Positions 25,061 through 37,164 are shown, counted from the first letter of the stretch. The stretch is DNA of 64,000 nt from an uncultured Bacteroidales bacterium (GCA_947303085.1 CAMYXP010000006.1:62001-126000), one strand, 5' to 3'. The notes: generated by a model from the letters alone, not told the origin. Numbers and translations: made by a program.

Positions 25061-26748
25061 AAAATAAATCGTTGATAATCAGTATATTATTCGTTTTTAT
25101 CGGATTTGTAGCTTTCGCGCAGCAGCATAACGAGCAGGTGACGGTTGAAGGATCCTATCGTCCGCAAATCAAGCGCTCGGAACGCCTGACGAAGACACCT
25201 GAAGCGCCGGCCAACGAGTTCAACATCCCGAATTACAAGGCTGAAGCGAAAGATTTCAACTACGGCTACAAAATGGATATCGAACCGATGAGCGCGGTGC
25301 CATATAAAGCCGACTATGGCGTCGAAGGCAAGAATAACTTCCTGAAAGCCGGCCTCGGAACACGTCTGTCGCCAGTTTTCCTGTTCCGCCATTATTCCGA
25401 TTTGTCGAACGATATGAGCATCGGCGTGGGCGTGAAGCATTACTCCTCGTGGCTCAACATGAAAGACTACAAGAAGACGTCGTTCATGAACAACGCCTTT
25501 AACGTGATGACAATTAATAAGTTCAAGGCTGGACAGCTGCGTTCGTTTGTCGACTATAAATACGACATGTATCATCTTCGCGACTACGAACTGATTAACA
25601 ATAACGGACGAAACATACATTCGCTCAATGTGGGTGCGAAATGGCTTGCCAGCGGCTCGAGCTATCGCAGTCTTTACAACGAGTTCGGCGGCAACTACCG
25701 TGCCACATGGATCATGGGCGGCACACAAGAACATCAGCTGAATGCAAAGGCATATCTGGCATATTCCGACAACTGGATAGATCATGAGAAAGTCAATGAT
25801 TTACAGACAGTTGCAGCTGATGTTGAACTTAATTTCAATAATGTTTATCAAAGCCAGATGTTGCTCGCGATAAACCCGTATTTCACCATGAGTGGCGATT
25901 TTTATCATGTGCATCTTGGCGTTCGTCTCGACTTAAAGACTGGCGACAACATAGGTCTGTATCCTGATGTCAAGGGAAGCCTGTTTATCATCGATAACAT
26001 GGTGGAGTTTTATGCAAAGCTCGGCGGTCGCTCGAAGATCAACACTTTTGCCGATATAGTGGCTAAAAACCCATTCGTGACTACTAATTTCGAGAATTTC
26101 AGCGAGTTTGGCTACGAAAAGACTAAATTCTCCTTTGAAGGAGGTGTTAAAGTCAAGATTACCAATGATATAGATGCTCATCTTGGGGTAAACTACCGTG
26201 CAATGAAAAACAGTGTTTACTTTGTGCCTGACCTCGATTATTATGCTGTTTACGGCGATGATGAGACTGTTTATCATCTTCATGCCTTTGATATCATTTT
26301 CCAGGATTGCGACCTTACGAGCATACTCACCGACGTGCGCTGGAGAGCTATGGAAAAGCTGAATCTTGCAGCTGAGTTTGTGTTTAATATCAGCAATTTC
26401 CATGAACCTGATTTGATTCTTAACCAAATGACGTCGTTGTATTACGGAAAACCATGGTATCGCCCGAGATACACCTTCACTTTGCGTGGCGATTATCAGT
26501 TTGATGAGGTGTGGACATTCAACGCCGCGATGAAGTATTTGGGCAACCGCTGGATGCTGACTCCTGACCTTGAGGTTATTGATGTTAAAAGAGCTGTCGA
26601 CTTCCAAGTCGGCACCGATTATAAAATCAGTGAAGACCTGGCGGCTTTCGCCGAAATTCATAATCTTTTCCATAATAAATATCAGCTTTATTACAACTAT
26701 CCGAGCCTCGGGTTTGAGATTTACGCCGGTATAAAATATCGCTTCTGA
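25057..26748 (+). CDS. Outer-membrane beta-barrel protein (TonB-receptor-like)
   Basis: A 563-residue protein with a signal peptide (to about residue 21, GFVAFAQ). A short N-terminal periplasmic segment (VTVEGSYRPQIKRSERL) resembles the start of Bacteroidota barrels paired with TPR proteins. About twenty amphipathic strands follow, with a C-terminus of GFEIYAGIKYRF that ends in Phe as in Bam substrates. No plug domain is recognisable, so it is not a typical TonB-dependent receptor. The start codon overlaps the end of the TPR gene by 4 nt. I infer a two-component envelope assembly of unknown cargo. Confidence 0.8.
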   Translation: MKNKSLIISILFVFIGFVAFAQQHNEQVTVEGSYRPQIKRSERLTKTPEAPANEFNIPNYKAEAKDFNYGYKMDIEPMSAVPYKADYGVEGKNNFLKAGLGTRLSPVFLFRHYSDLSNDMSIGVGVKHYSSWLNMKDYKKTSFMNNAFNVMTINKFKAGQLRSFVDYKYDMYHLRDYELINNNGRNIHSLNVGAKWLASGSSYRSLYNEFGGNYRATWIMGGTQEHQLNAKAYLAYSDNWIDHEKVNDLQTVAADVELNFNNVYQSQMLLAINPYFTMSGDFYHVHLGVRLDLKTGDNIGLYPDVKGSLFIIDNMVEFYAKLGGRSKINTFADIVAKNPFVTTNFENFSEFGYEKTKFSFEGGVKVKITNDIDAHLGVNYRAMKNSVYFVPDLDYYAVYGDDETVYHLHAFDIIFQDCDLTSILTDVRWRAMEKLNLAAEFVFNISNFHEPDLILNQMTSLYYGKPWYRPRYTFTLRGDYQFDEVWTFNAAMKYLGNRWMLTPDLEVIDVKRAVDFQVGTDYKISEDLAAFAEIHNLFHNKYQLYYNYPSLGFEIYAGIKYRF

Positions 26749-26759
26749 AAAAGCTAAAT

Positions 26760-26785
26760 TTTTTAGCAAAAAAAGCTAAAAAACT
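26760..26785 (+). terminator. Possible AT-rich terminator
   Basis: TTTTTAGC and GCTAAAAA form an 8-bp stem with an A7 loop; a second weaker stem overlaps it. There is no long T run directly after, so this is tentative. Confidence 0.35.
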
Positions 26786-26798
26786 GTCATTTTTTTCA

Positions 26799-26828
26799 TT
26801 GTTATTTCAAAGAAATTTCTTACCTTTG
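26799..26828 (+). promoter_or_regulatory. Promoter for gyrB
   Basis: TTG at 26799-26801, a 19-nt spacer and TACCTTTG at 26821-26828, with a leader of about 43 nt to the ATG at 26878. Confidence 0.65.
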
Positions 26829-26868
26829 CATGGTTTTAGAAATTTAGTAAATAACTGAAAGATTATAA

Positions 26869-28830
<1,962 letters not shown>

Positions 28831-28841
28831 TATTTCAGTTT

Positions 28842-29453
28842 ATGGATAACAAACTTGATATTTTAACAAAGAAAATCTACGAGCAGGGTGTCGAGAAGGC
28901 AAATCACGACGCTGTTGAGATCGTGGAAAACGCCAAAAAAGAAGCGGAAAAGATTGTCAATGACGCTAAAGCTGAAGCTGAACGCATTGTAAATCAAGCA
29001 AATAAAGAGGCTGAGGAGCTTAAGACCAAGGTCGCTGCCGACGTGAAGATGGCCGCCACACAGAGCATAGCCGTCACCAAGCAGGAGATAGAGAAAATGG
29101 TGGTGATGAGCGCCGCCGAACAAGGCGTGAAAGCATCGTTATCGTCAGCCGATTTCGTGAAAGAGCTGGTGAAAGACGTGGTGAAGGCATTCAACCCCGA
29201 CAACGCGGCACCAGTGGCATTGGATCTCATCCTGCCTGAGGCTTTGAAGAAAGAAGTCGAGCCATTCGTGAAGAACGAGATTGCTAAGATGTTCAAGGCT
29301 GAGGTGAAGGTCGAGTTCTCGAAGAAGATGAACGGCGGCTTCAAGGTGGCTCCGCAAGATGGCGGCTACGTGCTGCAGTTCACCGACGACGAGTTTACAC
29401 AGCTCATCGCCAACTACCTGCGTCCGGCAACAAAGAAAATCCTCTTCGGCTGA
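28842..29453 (+). CDS. atpE: V-type ATP synthase subunit E
   Basis: Peripheral stalk subunit of the V/A-type rotary ATPase. The 203-residue protein has a long charged N-terminal helix (Ala-, Lys- and Glu-rich, about residues 15-75, KKEAEKIVNDAKAEAERIV) and a C-terminal alpha/beta cap (GGFKVAPQDGGYVLQFTDDEF), as in other E subunits. It is the first gene of the operon and shares one base with the next gene (TGATG). It starts 11 nt after gyrB and probably depends on readthrough from the gyrB promoter. Confidence 0.88.
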   Translation: MDNKLDILTKKIYEQGVEKANHDAVEIVENAKKEAEKIVNDAKAEAERIVNQANKEAEELKTKVAADVKMAATQSIAVTKQEIEKMVVMSAAEQGVKASLSSADFVKELVKDVVKAFNPDNAAPVALDLILPEALKKEVEPFVKNEIAKMFKAEVKVEFSKKMNGGFKVAPQDGGYVLQFTDDEFTQLIANYLRPATKKILFG

Positions 29454-30040
29454 TGGATAACTACGTTTATATTGTAGCGAGTTTGCCAGAGCTGACAGCG
29501 GGTTTCGAGAATACGAGTTTCGACTACGCTGCCACAAAGGAGTCTATCATGGAGCTTCTCTCGGAAAAAGACCAAAAGCTGGTCGGACTTTTCGAGGAAG
29601 GCTTCAACGAGGAGACTCTGGGCAAAGATTTTTATGCCAAGGTAGCCGAAAGCAAGAACCGCTTCATCCGCGAGTACTTCGACTTCGACGGCCGTCTGCG
29701 CAACATGAAGGTGGCATATCTCGCGAAGCGTCTCGACAAGAAAGGCGACGACTACTTCGTTGAGATGCCTGAAGCCGATTTTGAGGAATATCAGCAGATT
29801 AAGGACATTCTTGAAAACCCCGACTTCGTGCAGCGTGAGCAGAAGATGGACGAGCTGAAGTGGGAAAAGGCGAGCGACATCGCTCGAATGGACTATTTCA
29901 ACATGAACGCCATACTCTCGTTTCTGGCAAAAGCCAAGACGGTGCAACGCTGGGTGGAACTCGACCCGACGAAGGGACAGGAAATGTTTGAAAAACTCGT
30001 GAAAGAGGTTCGAGGAACCTTTGCAGGAGTGAAATATTAA
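29453..30040 (+). CDS. DUF2764 protein of the V-ATPase operon
   Basis: A 195-residue soluble protein, mostly helical, starting MDNYVYIVASLPELTAGFE, the usual opening of DUF2764 proteins. These occur between subunits E and A in V-ATPase operons of Bacteroidota, Chlamydiae and spirochaetes. The operon has no recognisable subunit C or F gene, so this protein may take the place of C (inference from position and helical content). Translation is coupled to subunit E by a 1-nt overlap. Its TAA stop is the first unit of a TTAGCCR heptad array. Confidence 0.85.
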   Translation: MDNYVYIVASLPELTAGFENTSFDYAATKESIMELLSEKDQKLVGLFEEGFNEETLGKDFYAKVAESKNRFIREYFDFDGRLRNMKVAYLAKRLDKKGDDYFVEMPEADFEEYQQIKDILENPDFVQREQKMDELKWEKASDIARMDYFNMNAILSFLAKAKTVQRWVELDPTKGQEMFEKLVKEVRGTFAGVKY

Positions 30041-30065
30041 GCCGTTAGCCATTAGCCGTTAGCGA
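30038..30065 (+). repeat. TTAGCCR heptad array
   Basis: Four 7-bp units: TAAGCCG (containing the DUF2764 stop TAA), TTAGCCA, TTAGCCG and TTAGCGA. It has a different core from the AGTNNNN arrays but the same period and position. Confidence 0.75.
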
Positions 30066-30072
30066 TGTGCGA

Positions 30073-30121
30073 GAGCTGAATTTTTGAATTTTAAATTTTG
30101 AATATTTGAATTTTATATAAT
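30073..30121 (+). repeat. A/T-rich GAATTTTAAATTTT leader upstream of atpA
   Basis: Repeated GAATTTT and AAATTTT blocks fill the leader of subunit A. Similar leaders precede atpK (35568) and pyrH (61937). Confidence 0.5.
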
Positions 30122-31867
30122 ATGACAACAGGAAAAGTTACAGGAATCATTGCAAACCTGGTCACTGTCGAGGTGAACGGCCCTGTGGCGCAGAATGAGA
30201 TCTGCTACATCGACTTGGCAGGCGTCAAGCTGATGGCGGAGGTCATCAAGGTGAACGGGAACAAGGCCTCAGTGCAGGTGTTCGAGAGTACCCGCGGACT
30301 CCAGATCGGATGCCCGGTGGAGTTTCAAGGCTACATGCTCGAGGTGACACTCGGACCTGGTCTGCTTTCGAGTAATTTCGATGGCTTGCAGAACAACCTC
30401 GCTACCATGGAAGGCGTCTTCCTTAAGAGAGGTGAGTACACTAAGCCGTTGGACGAGAATAAGTTATGGGACTTCACACCTATAGCGAAGGCTGGCGACC
30501 AAGTGATCGCCGCCGACTGGCTGGGTGAGGTCAAAGAAGGCTGGCTGCCTCATAAAATCATGGTGCCGTTCAGTTTCGAAGGCACTTATACCGTGAAAAA
30601 AGTGGCTGAAGCCGGTCAATATAAGATAACAGACACTATCGCTGTTTTGACTAATGCCGACGGCGAAGACGTGAACGTTACGATGACGCAGAAATGGCCT
30701 GTGAAGGTGGCAGTCGGCGGCTACGTCGAGAAACCGCGTCCTTCCAAGGTGATGGAGACAGGTGTTCGTACCATCGACACGTTGAATCCTATCGCGGAAG
30801 GCGGCACGGGCTTCATCCCGGGACCTTTCGGATGCGGCAAGACAGTGCTTCAGCACGCCTTGGCAGAACAAGCCGATGCCGACGTCATCATCATGGCGGC
30901 ATGCGGCGAGCGTGCTAACGAGGTGGTGGAGATCTTCACCGAATTCCCGGAACTCAAAGATAAACACACTGGCCGTAGCTTGATGGAACGTACCATCATC
31001 ATCTGCAACACATCCAACATGCCGGTGGCTGCCCGTGAGGCTTCAGTCTACACCGCCATGACCCTCGGCGAATACTACCGCGCCATGGGAATGAAGGTGT
31101 TGCTCCTCGCTGACTCCACATCACGTTGGGCACAGGCACTGCGTGAGATGAGTAACCGTCTGGAAGAACTCCCAGGTCAGGACGGTTTCCCGGTCGACCT
31201 CTCGGCTATCATCTCCAACTTCTACGCCCGCGCTGGTTATGTGAAGCTGAACAACGGTCAGTCGGGCTCAATCACATTCATCGGAACAGTGTCGCCTGCT
31301 GGCGGTAACCTTAAAGAGCCTGTCACCGAGTCGACAAAGAAAGCTGCGCGTTGCTTCTACGGACTTTCGCAGAACCGCGCCGATAAGAAACGTTATCCGG
31401 CTGTCGACCCTGTCGATTCATATTCAAAATATCTCGAATATCCTGAAATTATTGAATATCTCGATAATAAAATCGAAAAAGGTTGGGTCGATAAAGTCAT
31501 AAAAACCAAATATATCATCCGTAAAGGTAAGGATGCTTACGAGCAGATCAACATCTTGGGCGACGACGGCGTGCCGATGGCTTACCACGAGCAATATTGG
31601 AAGTCGGAACTCATCGACTTCGTGATTCTGCAGCAGGACGCATTCGACGACATCGACGGCTGCTCGCCATTGGATCGTCAGAAGTTTATGCTTGATTTGA
31701 TTCTTGAAATTTGCGATATGTCATTCAAATTCAATAACTTTGAAGAATGTACCACATATTTCAAGGGCCTGATCAACATCTGCCGTCAGATGAACTATTC
31801 GGAGTATAAGTCGGAGCAATTTGAAAAATATCTTGGACAGTTAAAGGAGGAACTTAAACATGAGTGA
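30122..31867 (+). CDS. atpA: V-type ATP synthase subunit A (catalytic)
   Basis: Catalytic nucleotide-binding subunit of the V1 head. The 581-residue protein has an N-terminal barrel (GKVTGIIANLVTVEVNGPV), the A-subunit bulge region (about 110-190), and a Walker A motif GPFGCGKT at residues 234-241 (Lys240). GERANEVVEIF follows, then a Walker B region (MKVLLLADSTSRWAQALREMSNRLEELPGQDGFP). The C-terminal helical bundle is complete. It overlaps subunit B by 8 nt. It follows the DUF2764 gene by 81 nt, a gap filled with the TTAGCCR array and an A/T-rich leader. Confidence 0.97.
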   Translation: MTTGKVTGIIANLVTVEVNGPVAQNEICYIDLAGVKLMAEVIKVNGNKASVQVFESTRGLQIGCPVEFQGYMLEVTLGPGLLSSNFDGLQNNLATMEGVFLKRGEYTKPLDENKLWDFTPIAKAGDQVIAADWLGEVKEGWLPHKIMVPFSFEGTYTVKKVAEAGQYKITDTIAVLTNADGEDVNVTMTQKWPVKVAVGGYVEKPRPSKVMETGVRTIDTLNPIAEGGTGFIPGPFGCGKTVLQHALAEQADADVIIMAACGERANEVVEIFTEFPELKDKHTGRSLMERTIIICNTSNMPVAAREASVYTAMTLGEYYRAMGMKVLLLADSTSRWAQALREMSNRLEELPGQDGFPVDLSAIISNFYARAGYVKLNNGQSGSITFIGTVSPAGGNLKEPVTESTKKAARCFYGLSQNRADKKRYPAVDPVDSYSKYLEYPEIIEYLDNKIEKGWVDKVIKTKYIIRKGKDAYEQINILGDDGVPMAYHEQYWKSELIDFVILQQDAFDDIDGCSPLDRQKFMLDLILEICDMSFKFNNFEECTTYFKGLINICRQMNYSEYKSEQFEKYLGQLKEELKHE

Positions 31868-33182
31868 GAAAGCCTTTCAACGCATATATACTAAGCTGAC
31901 AGCCATCACTAAAGCTACGGTAACCATTGAGGTTCAAGGAGTTGCTAACGATGAGCTTGCTCTCGTGGCAGGTCGTCTGGCACAGGTGGTGAAGATCAAA
32001 GAGAAGAGCGTCACCTTGCAGGTGTTCGGCGGTACTGAAGACATCCCGACCAACGCTGAAGTCACATTCTTCGGTGAGCCACCGTCACTCAACGTGAGCG
32101 ACGACCTCGCAGGCCGTTTCTTCAACGCTTACGGTGAACCTATCGACGGCGGTCCGGCAGTGGAAGGCGAGAAACGTCAGATTGGCGGTCCTTCCGTTAA
32201 CCCTTACAAACGTCGTCAGCCGTCACAGCTGATTCCTACAGGTATCGCTGGCATCGACTTGAACAACACATTGGTCTCCGGCCAGAAGATCCCGTTCTTC
32301 GCCGACCCTGATCAGCCATATAACCAGGTGATGAGTATGGTGGCTCTCCGCGCCGATGTCGATAAGATCATCCTCGGCGGCATGGGCTTGACAAACGACG
32401 ATTACCTGTTCTTCAAGAACCAGTTTGAGAGCGCTGGCGCTTTGCATAAGATTATCAGCTTTGTGAATACCACCGATCAGCCGCCTGTCGAACGTCTTTT
32501 GATTCCTGACATGGCACTGACAGCCGCAGAGTATTTCGCTGTCGATAAAAACGAGAAAGTGCTTGTGCTTCTTACCGATATGACGCTTTACGCCGACGCT
32601 TTGAGTATAGTGTCGAACCGTATGGACCAGATTCCTTCGAAGGACTCAATGCCAGGTTCGCTCTATTCAGATTTGGCGAAGATCTACGAGAAAGCGGTGC
32701 AGCTTCCTGACGGCGGCTCAATCACCATCATCGCTGTGACCACTTTGAACGACGGCGACATCACGCATGCTATCCCAGATAACACCGGTTACATCACCGA
32801 GGGACAGCTCTTCCTGCGTGCCGACCCGGATTCAGGCAAGGTCATCGTCGACCCGTTCCGCTCGCTGTCGCGTTTGAAACAGCTGGTGCAGAACAAGAAG
32901 ACCCGTGAGGACCACAGCGCCGTGATGAACACTTCGGTTCGTCTCTATGCCGATGCCGCTAACGCGAAAACGAAGTTGGAAAACGGCTTCGACTTGAGCG
33001 ACTACGACCTTCGCTGCCTCGACTACGCTAAGGAATACGCCACAAGACTTCTAGCCATCGACGTCAACATCTCCATCGATGAGATGCTCGACACCGCTTG
33101 GGAGCTCTTCGGAAAGTATTTCACCAAAGCGGAAACTGGTCTTAAGGAAAAATTGATAGAAAAGTATTGGAAAGAAAAATAA
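31860..33182 (+). CDS. atpB: V-type ATP synthase subunit B (non-catalytic)
   Basis: Non-catalytic partner of subunit A in the V1 hexamer. The 440-residue protein has the N-terminal barrel, no Walker A motif, IPFFADPDQPYNQV in its place (as in other B subunits), VLVLLTDMTLYADALSIVSNRMDQIPSKDSMPGSLYSDLAKIYEKA, and a C-terminal helical domain. It starts inside the end of subunit A (8-nt overlap) and is followed by subunit D after 6 nt. Confidence 0.97.
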   Translation: MSEKAFQRIYTKLTAITKATVTIEVQGVANDELALVAGRLAQVVKIKEKSVTLQVFGGTEDIPTNAEVTFFGEPPSLNVSDDLAGRFFNAYGEPIDGGPAVEGEKRQIGGPSVNPYKRRQPSQLIPTGIAGIDLNNTLVSGQKIPFFADPDQPYNQVMSMVALRADVDKIILGGMGLTNDDYLFFKNQFESAGALHKIISFVNTTDQPPVERLLIPDMALTAAEYFAVDKNEKVLVLLTDMTLYADALSIVSNRMDQIPSKDSMPGSLYSDLAKIYEKAVQLPDGGSITIIAVTTLNDGDITHAIPDNTGYITEGQLFLRADPDSGKVIVDPFRSLSRLKQLVQNKKTREDHSAVMNTSVRLYADAANAKTKLENGFDLSDYDLRCLDYAKEYATRLLAIDVNISIDEMLDTAWELFGKYFTKAETGLKEKLIEKYWKEK

Positions 33183-33188
33183 TGAGTC

Positions 33189-33803
33189 ATGGCAATCAAG
33201 TTCCAATATAACAAGACTTCGCTGAACGAGCTGAACAAGCAGCTCAAGACGCGTACCCGTGCGCTCCCGACGCTGAAGAGCAAGGAGAGTGCATTACGCC
33301 TTGAGGTGAAGAAAGCCAAGAAACGTTCGGAAGGTCTTGTCGCGCAACTGGAGGCCGAGCTCAAATCGTATGAGTACATGGCCCGGCTTTGGAATGAATT
33401 TGAGCCAGGACTGATTTCTGTTACCGATGTCAAACTGAAGACTGTGAAGATTGCGGGCGTGCCGGTGCCGGCATTGGAGGAGGTGCTTTACGAGGTGAAA
33501 GATATCAACCTTTTCACCAAGCCGATGTGGTATGCCGACGGTGTCCAGATTCTGAAAAACCTTGCACAGCTTGGCATCGAGTCGGAGGTCTACGTTGAAG
33601 TGAGCCGCGTGCTTGACTTCCAGCGTAAGAAGACCACACAAAAAGTCAACCTTTACGAAAAGGTGCAGATACCTGGCTATAACGAAGCCATCCGTAAGAT
33701 AAAACGATATATGGAGGATGAGGAGAACCTCTCCAAGGCTTCCCAGAAAATCGTGAAAAACAAACATATCCTTGAGGAGGAGGAAGCAGAGTATGGTAAC
33801 TGA
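33189..33803 (+). CDS. atpD: V-type ATP synthase subunit D
   Basis: Central rotor shaft subunit. The 204-residue protein has the long N- and C-terminal helices of the family: KFQYNKTSLNELNKQLKTRTRALPTLKSKESALRLEVKKAK at the start and a Lys/Glu-rich helix at the end that forms an antiparallel coiled coil. The middle (PVPALEEVLYEVKDINLF) is a short insertion domain. The gene overlaps the subunit I start by 11 nt. Confidence 0.93.
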   Translation: MAIKFQYNKTSLNELNKQLKTRTRALPTLKSKESALRLEVKKAKKRSEGLVAQLEAELKSYEYMARLWNEFEPGLISVTDVKLKTVKIAGVPVPALEEVLYEVKDINLFTKPMWYADGVQILKNLAQLGIESEVYVEVSRVLDFQRKKTTQKVNLYEKVQIPGYNEAIRKIKRYMEDEENLSKASQKIVKNKHILEEEEAEYGN

Positions 33804-35567
33804 AATGACGAAATATAACTTCATTCTCCTTAGCGGTGATGTCGAGGATTTCCTCAAGAAGTTGCAGACGGTTGGCGTGATGGATATCACCCGCTCGACA
33901 AAGCCTGTCGACGAGAAGTCGGAATACCTGTCGTCGAAAGCGGGAACATTCCGTAAAGCCTTGTCATTGCTCAAGGATGTGCAACCTGCTGAGTTTGCCG
34001 AAAAAGTATACGGCGACCTTGCTTCCAACGTCATCGAGACCATCAACGAGAAGGAAGTGGCTGAAAATCAAGTGAATCAGCTGACGAAAGAATGGGAGGA
34101 AAGACTGCCTTGGGGTAAGTTCGATGTAGAGAACTTTAAAAAGCTTGAGGAACAAGGACTTAAGTTACATTTCTACAAGGCTAAGACCTCCGCAATGAAT
34201 CCTTCTTGGAAGGAAAACTACGCTTTGAGCGAGATTTCAACGGATGGCAACACTACATATTTTGTTATTGTCTCCGATGATGAAAACTACGATTTCCCGT
34301 TGAGGGAAATGCCTGCTCCTGACAGCGACGCTTCGACAATCGAGAAGAAAATCGATGCTTTGAGATATGAAATTGAGAAAAAAGACCGTCATCTCGCCGA
34401 GCTGAAATGCCACGAAAAAGACATTCAGAAAGAACTTGACAGAACTGTCTCGAAACTCGATTTGCACTTGGCTCATTTATCGGGAACGAAAGCCGCTGAA
34501 GACTATATCACGGTGTTCGAAGGATTCGCGCCAGCTGAAAAAGAAGCGGAGCTCAAAGAAATGTTGGATAGGGAAGGGGTTCTTTATTTGGTCGACAAAG
34601 CCCAAGTTGAGGATAATCCTCCTATTAAATTGAAAAACAACAAATTCGTCTCGATGTTCGAGATACTCACCGACATGTACGGTCGTCCGAAATACAACGA
34701 GTTCGACCCTACGGTGTGGATTTCAATCTTTTTCATGCTGTTCTTCGCCTTCTGCATGGGTGACGCCGGTTACGGCTTGGTACTCATCGGTTTAGGCTTC
34801 GCCTTGAAGAAGAAAATGCCAGAAATTGCACCGCTCGGCATCACTTTGGGTGTCGCTACGACGGTCATCGGCTTGCTGTTCCATACGTTCTTCTCAACCG
34901 ACATGCTCACGTGGAGCGTCATACCCGATGTGGTGAAGAAATGCATGGTTCCAACAGAAATCGCGGGTTTTGACGGCACGATGGTGCTGGCTATCTTGGT
35001 CGGTATAGTGCATATCTGTCTTGCAATGGTGGTGAAGACGTATCAATCGACTAAGGTGAAAGGCTTCCTCAACTCCCTCGGGACTTGGGGCTGGACCTTG
35101 CTCATCGTAGGTGGTGTCACTGTTGGTGGTTTGGCGCTTATCGGCGTAATCGATTCAGCGATAACGAAGTGGATAATCATCGGCATCGGCATTTTGTCGG
35201 CGCTGGGCATCTTCTTCCTGAACGACTTGCACCGCAATCCGTTGCTTAACGTCGGAGCGGGATTGTGGGAGACATACAACACCGCTACCGGATTGCTCGG
35301 CGACGTGTTGAGTTACCTCCGTCTGTACGCCTTGGGTTTGGCAGGCGCTAAGCTTGGCGAGGCATTCAATGCCATTGGCATTCAGGCACTTGGCGATGGC
35401 GGAGCGGGTTGGATAGCGTTCATACTCATCGTGGTGGTCGGTCATGTGCTGAACGTCGCCATGTGTATCCTCGGTGCCTTCGTGCATCCGTTGCGACTCA
35501 ATTTCCTCGAATTTTTCAAGAATTCAGGTTATGAAGGTACAGGTAGAAAATATAATCCGTTAAAATC

Positions 35568-35571
<4 letters not shown>
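33793..35571 (+). CDS. atpI: V-type ATP synthase subunit I
   Basis: Membrane stator subunit that forms the ion half-channels with the K ring. The 592-residue protein has a cytoplasmic half with two coiled-coil stretches (about 85-140 and 185-230) and a membrane half (about 305-570) with at least seven transmembrane segments. FMLFFAFCMGDAGYGLV and GLLGDVLSYLRLYALGLAGAKLGEAFN are the conserved family blocks; the Arg in SYLRLYALGLAG is the stator Arg. I chose ATG 33793, after a GAGGAGGAGG Shine-Dalgarno-like tract; the in-frame TTG at 33772 lies upstream of it. Confidence 0.93.
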
Positions 35572-36040
<469 letters not shown>

Positions 36041-36060
36041 TCGTAAACCATAGATGGAAT

Positions 36061-36090
36061 TGTAGAGACGTGCCATGGCGCGTCTCTACA
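36061..36090. repeat. Perfect palindromic cassette after atpK
   Basis: Outer arms TGTAGAGACG and CGTCTCTACA, inner GCCATGGC, one G-T pair. It is the clearest full-length example of the GTAGAGACG cassette family in the window. An in-frame GTG at 36070 in this element is not a credible start for the next gene. Confidence 0.85.
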
Positions 36091-36123
36091 TATCGTTATT
36101 TTGAATTATTTAATCATAAAATC

Positions 36124-37113
36124 ATGAACAAGGAACAAATTCTCAATATCTCGAAAACCATTATCCGATTATTCGTCGGTGTGGTGTTTGTCGGAGCGGC
36201 AATATCCAAACTCCTCACCATCGATCATTTCGAGATTTACATCTACAGCTTTCATATCTTTGGATATGGCCTTACAACGGTGCTTTCGCGAATGCTTATC
36301 GCCGCTGAAATCCTCATGGGTCTAGGCATGATTTTTAAAATCTACTACAAAGAGATATGGAGCCTCACCATGCTGGCCCTCATCGGCTTCACCCTGTTCC
36401 TTATTTATGTGATAATCTTCCGAAACGACGACAACTGTCATTGCTTCGGCGACCTTATCCGCCTCGATCCGAAGGAATCGATAGTGAAAAACGTGGTCTC
36501 GATGCTCTTGCTGCTGCTGATTCGTAAGGAAAACAGCCACGACTACCGCCCGCGTCTTAAAAAATGGCTCGTCGGTATTTCAATTGCTGTTGCCATAATC
36601 CTGCCTTTCGTGGTCTTCCCGATGGACACACTCTACAACATGATTGCGTCTAAAGACAATAATATCAACACGGTGGAGTGGGAGAGCTTGCAAAACGACC
36701 AGAAATATCTGCAGCTTCTGCGTTTCGAGGTGGTCAACGACTCGACTTATGTGCAGCACGACAGTCTGGCTGTACTCGACCTTTCTGACGACACCTACAT
36801 CGTGAATTTCATCTCGGCGGGATGCGATTTCTGCCGCCTGGGTGCCAACAAATTGTCAATGATTATTGACCATAACAATATCGATAAGAGGCATTTGAAG
36901 TTTTTGGTTTGGGGCTATGACGCTGATATTGTGAAGTTTATGGACGACACCAATACCCGCGGATACGAGTTCTGGTTTCTCAATCCAATAAAGTCGCTCA
37001 ACATAACCTATGGCAAATTCCCGACCTATGTGTGGTTCGACCACGGAAACATCATAAGCTCCGGTGATTTGCGCGATTTGGACGAAGGCAAGATAGTTAA
37101 GTTCTTAAGATAA
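36124..37113 (+). CDS. MauE/DoxX-like membrane protein fused to a thioredoxin-fold domain
   Basis: A 330-residue protein. The N-terminal half has four transmembrane helices of the MauE/DoxX type (about 12-130) with Cys105 and Cys107 in NCHCFGDL between helices, a motif of this family. A fifth membrane segment (about 142-165) leads to a periplasmic domain with thioredoxin-like strands and Cys234-x-x-Cys237 (AGCDFCRLG). I infer an electron relay across the inner membrane, from the CHC site to the CxxC site. The start ATG 36124 gives a normal N-terminus; the upstream reading frame is cassette sequence. The gene ends at a bidirectional terminator. Confidence 0.8.
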   Translation: MNKEQILNISKTIIRLFVGVVFVGAAISKLLTIDHFEIYIYSFHIFGYGLTTVLSRMLIAAEILMGLGMIFKIYYKEIWSLTMLALIGFTLFLIYVIIFRNDDNCHCFGDLIRLDPKESIVKNVVSMLLLLLIRKENSHDYRPRLKKWLVGISIAVAIILPFVVFPMDTLYNMIASKDNNINTVEWESLQNDQKYLQLLRFEVVNDSTYVQHDSLAVLDLSDDTYIVNFISAGCDFCRLGANKLSMIIDHNNIDKRHLKFLVWGYDADIVKFMDDTNTRGYEFWFLNPIKSLNITYGKFPTYVWFDHGNIISSGDLRDLDEGKIVKFLR

Positions 37114-37119
37114 AAAAAT

Positions 37120-37145
37120 AAAAGGTGACCGAAAGGCCACCTTTT
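37120..37145. terminator. Bidirectional terminator
   Basis: AAAAGGTG and CACCTTTT pair around an A-C mismatch and a CC-GAAA-GG tip, with A and T runs on both sides. It serves the MauE-thioredoxin gene and the small minus-strand lipoprotein gene. Confidence 0.85.
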
Positions 37146-37164
37146 ATTTAATAATCACAGGATA

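Noticed and set aside
25057..26748. TonB-dependent receptor of the SusC type
   Set aside because: There is no plug domain or carboxypeptidase-like N-terminal domain, and the length is far too short.
36070..36123. Longer N-terminus for the MauE-thioredoxin protein
   Set aside because: The extension is encoded by a palindromic cassette.
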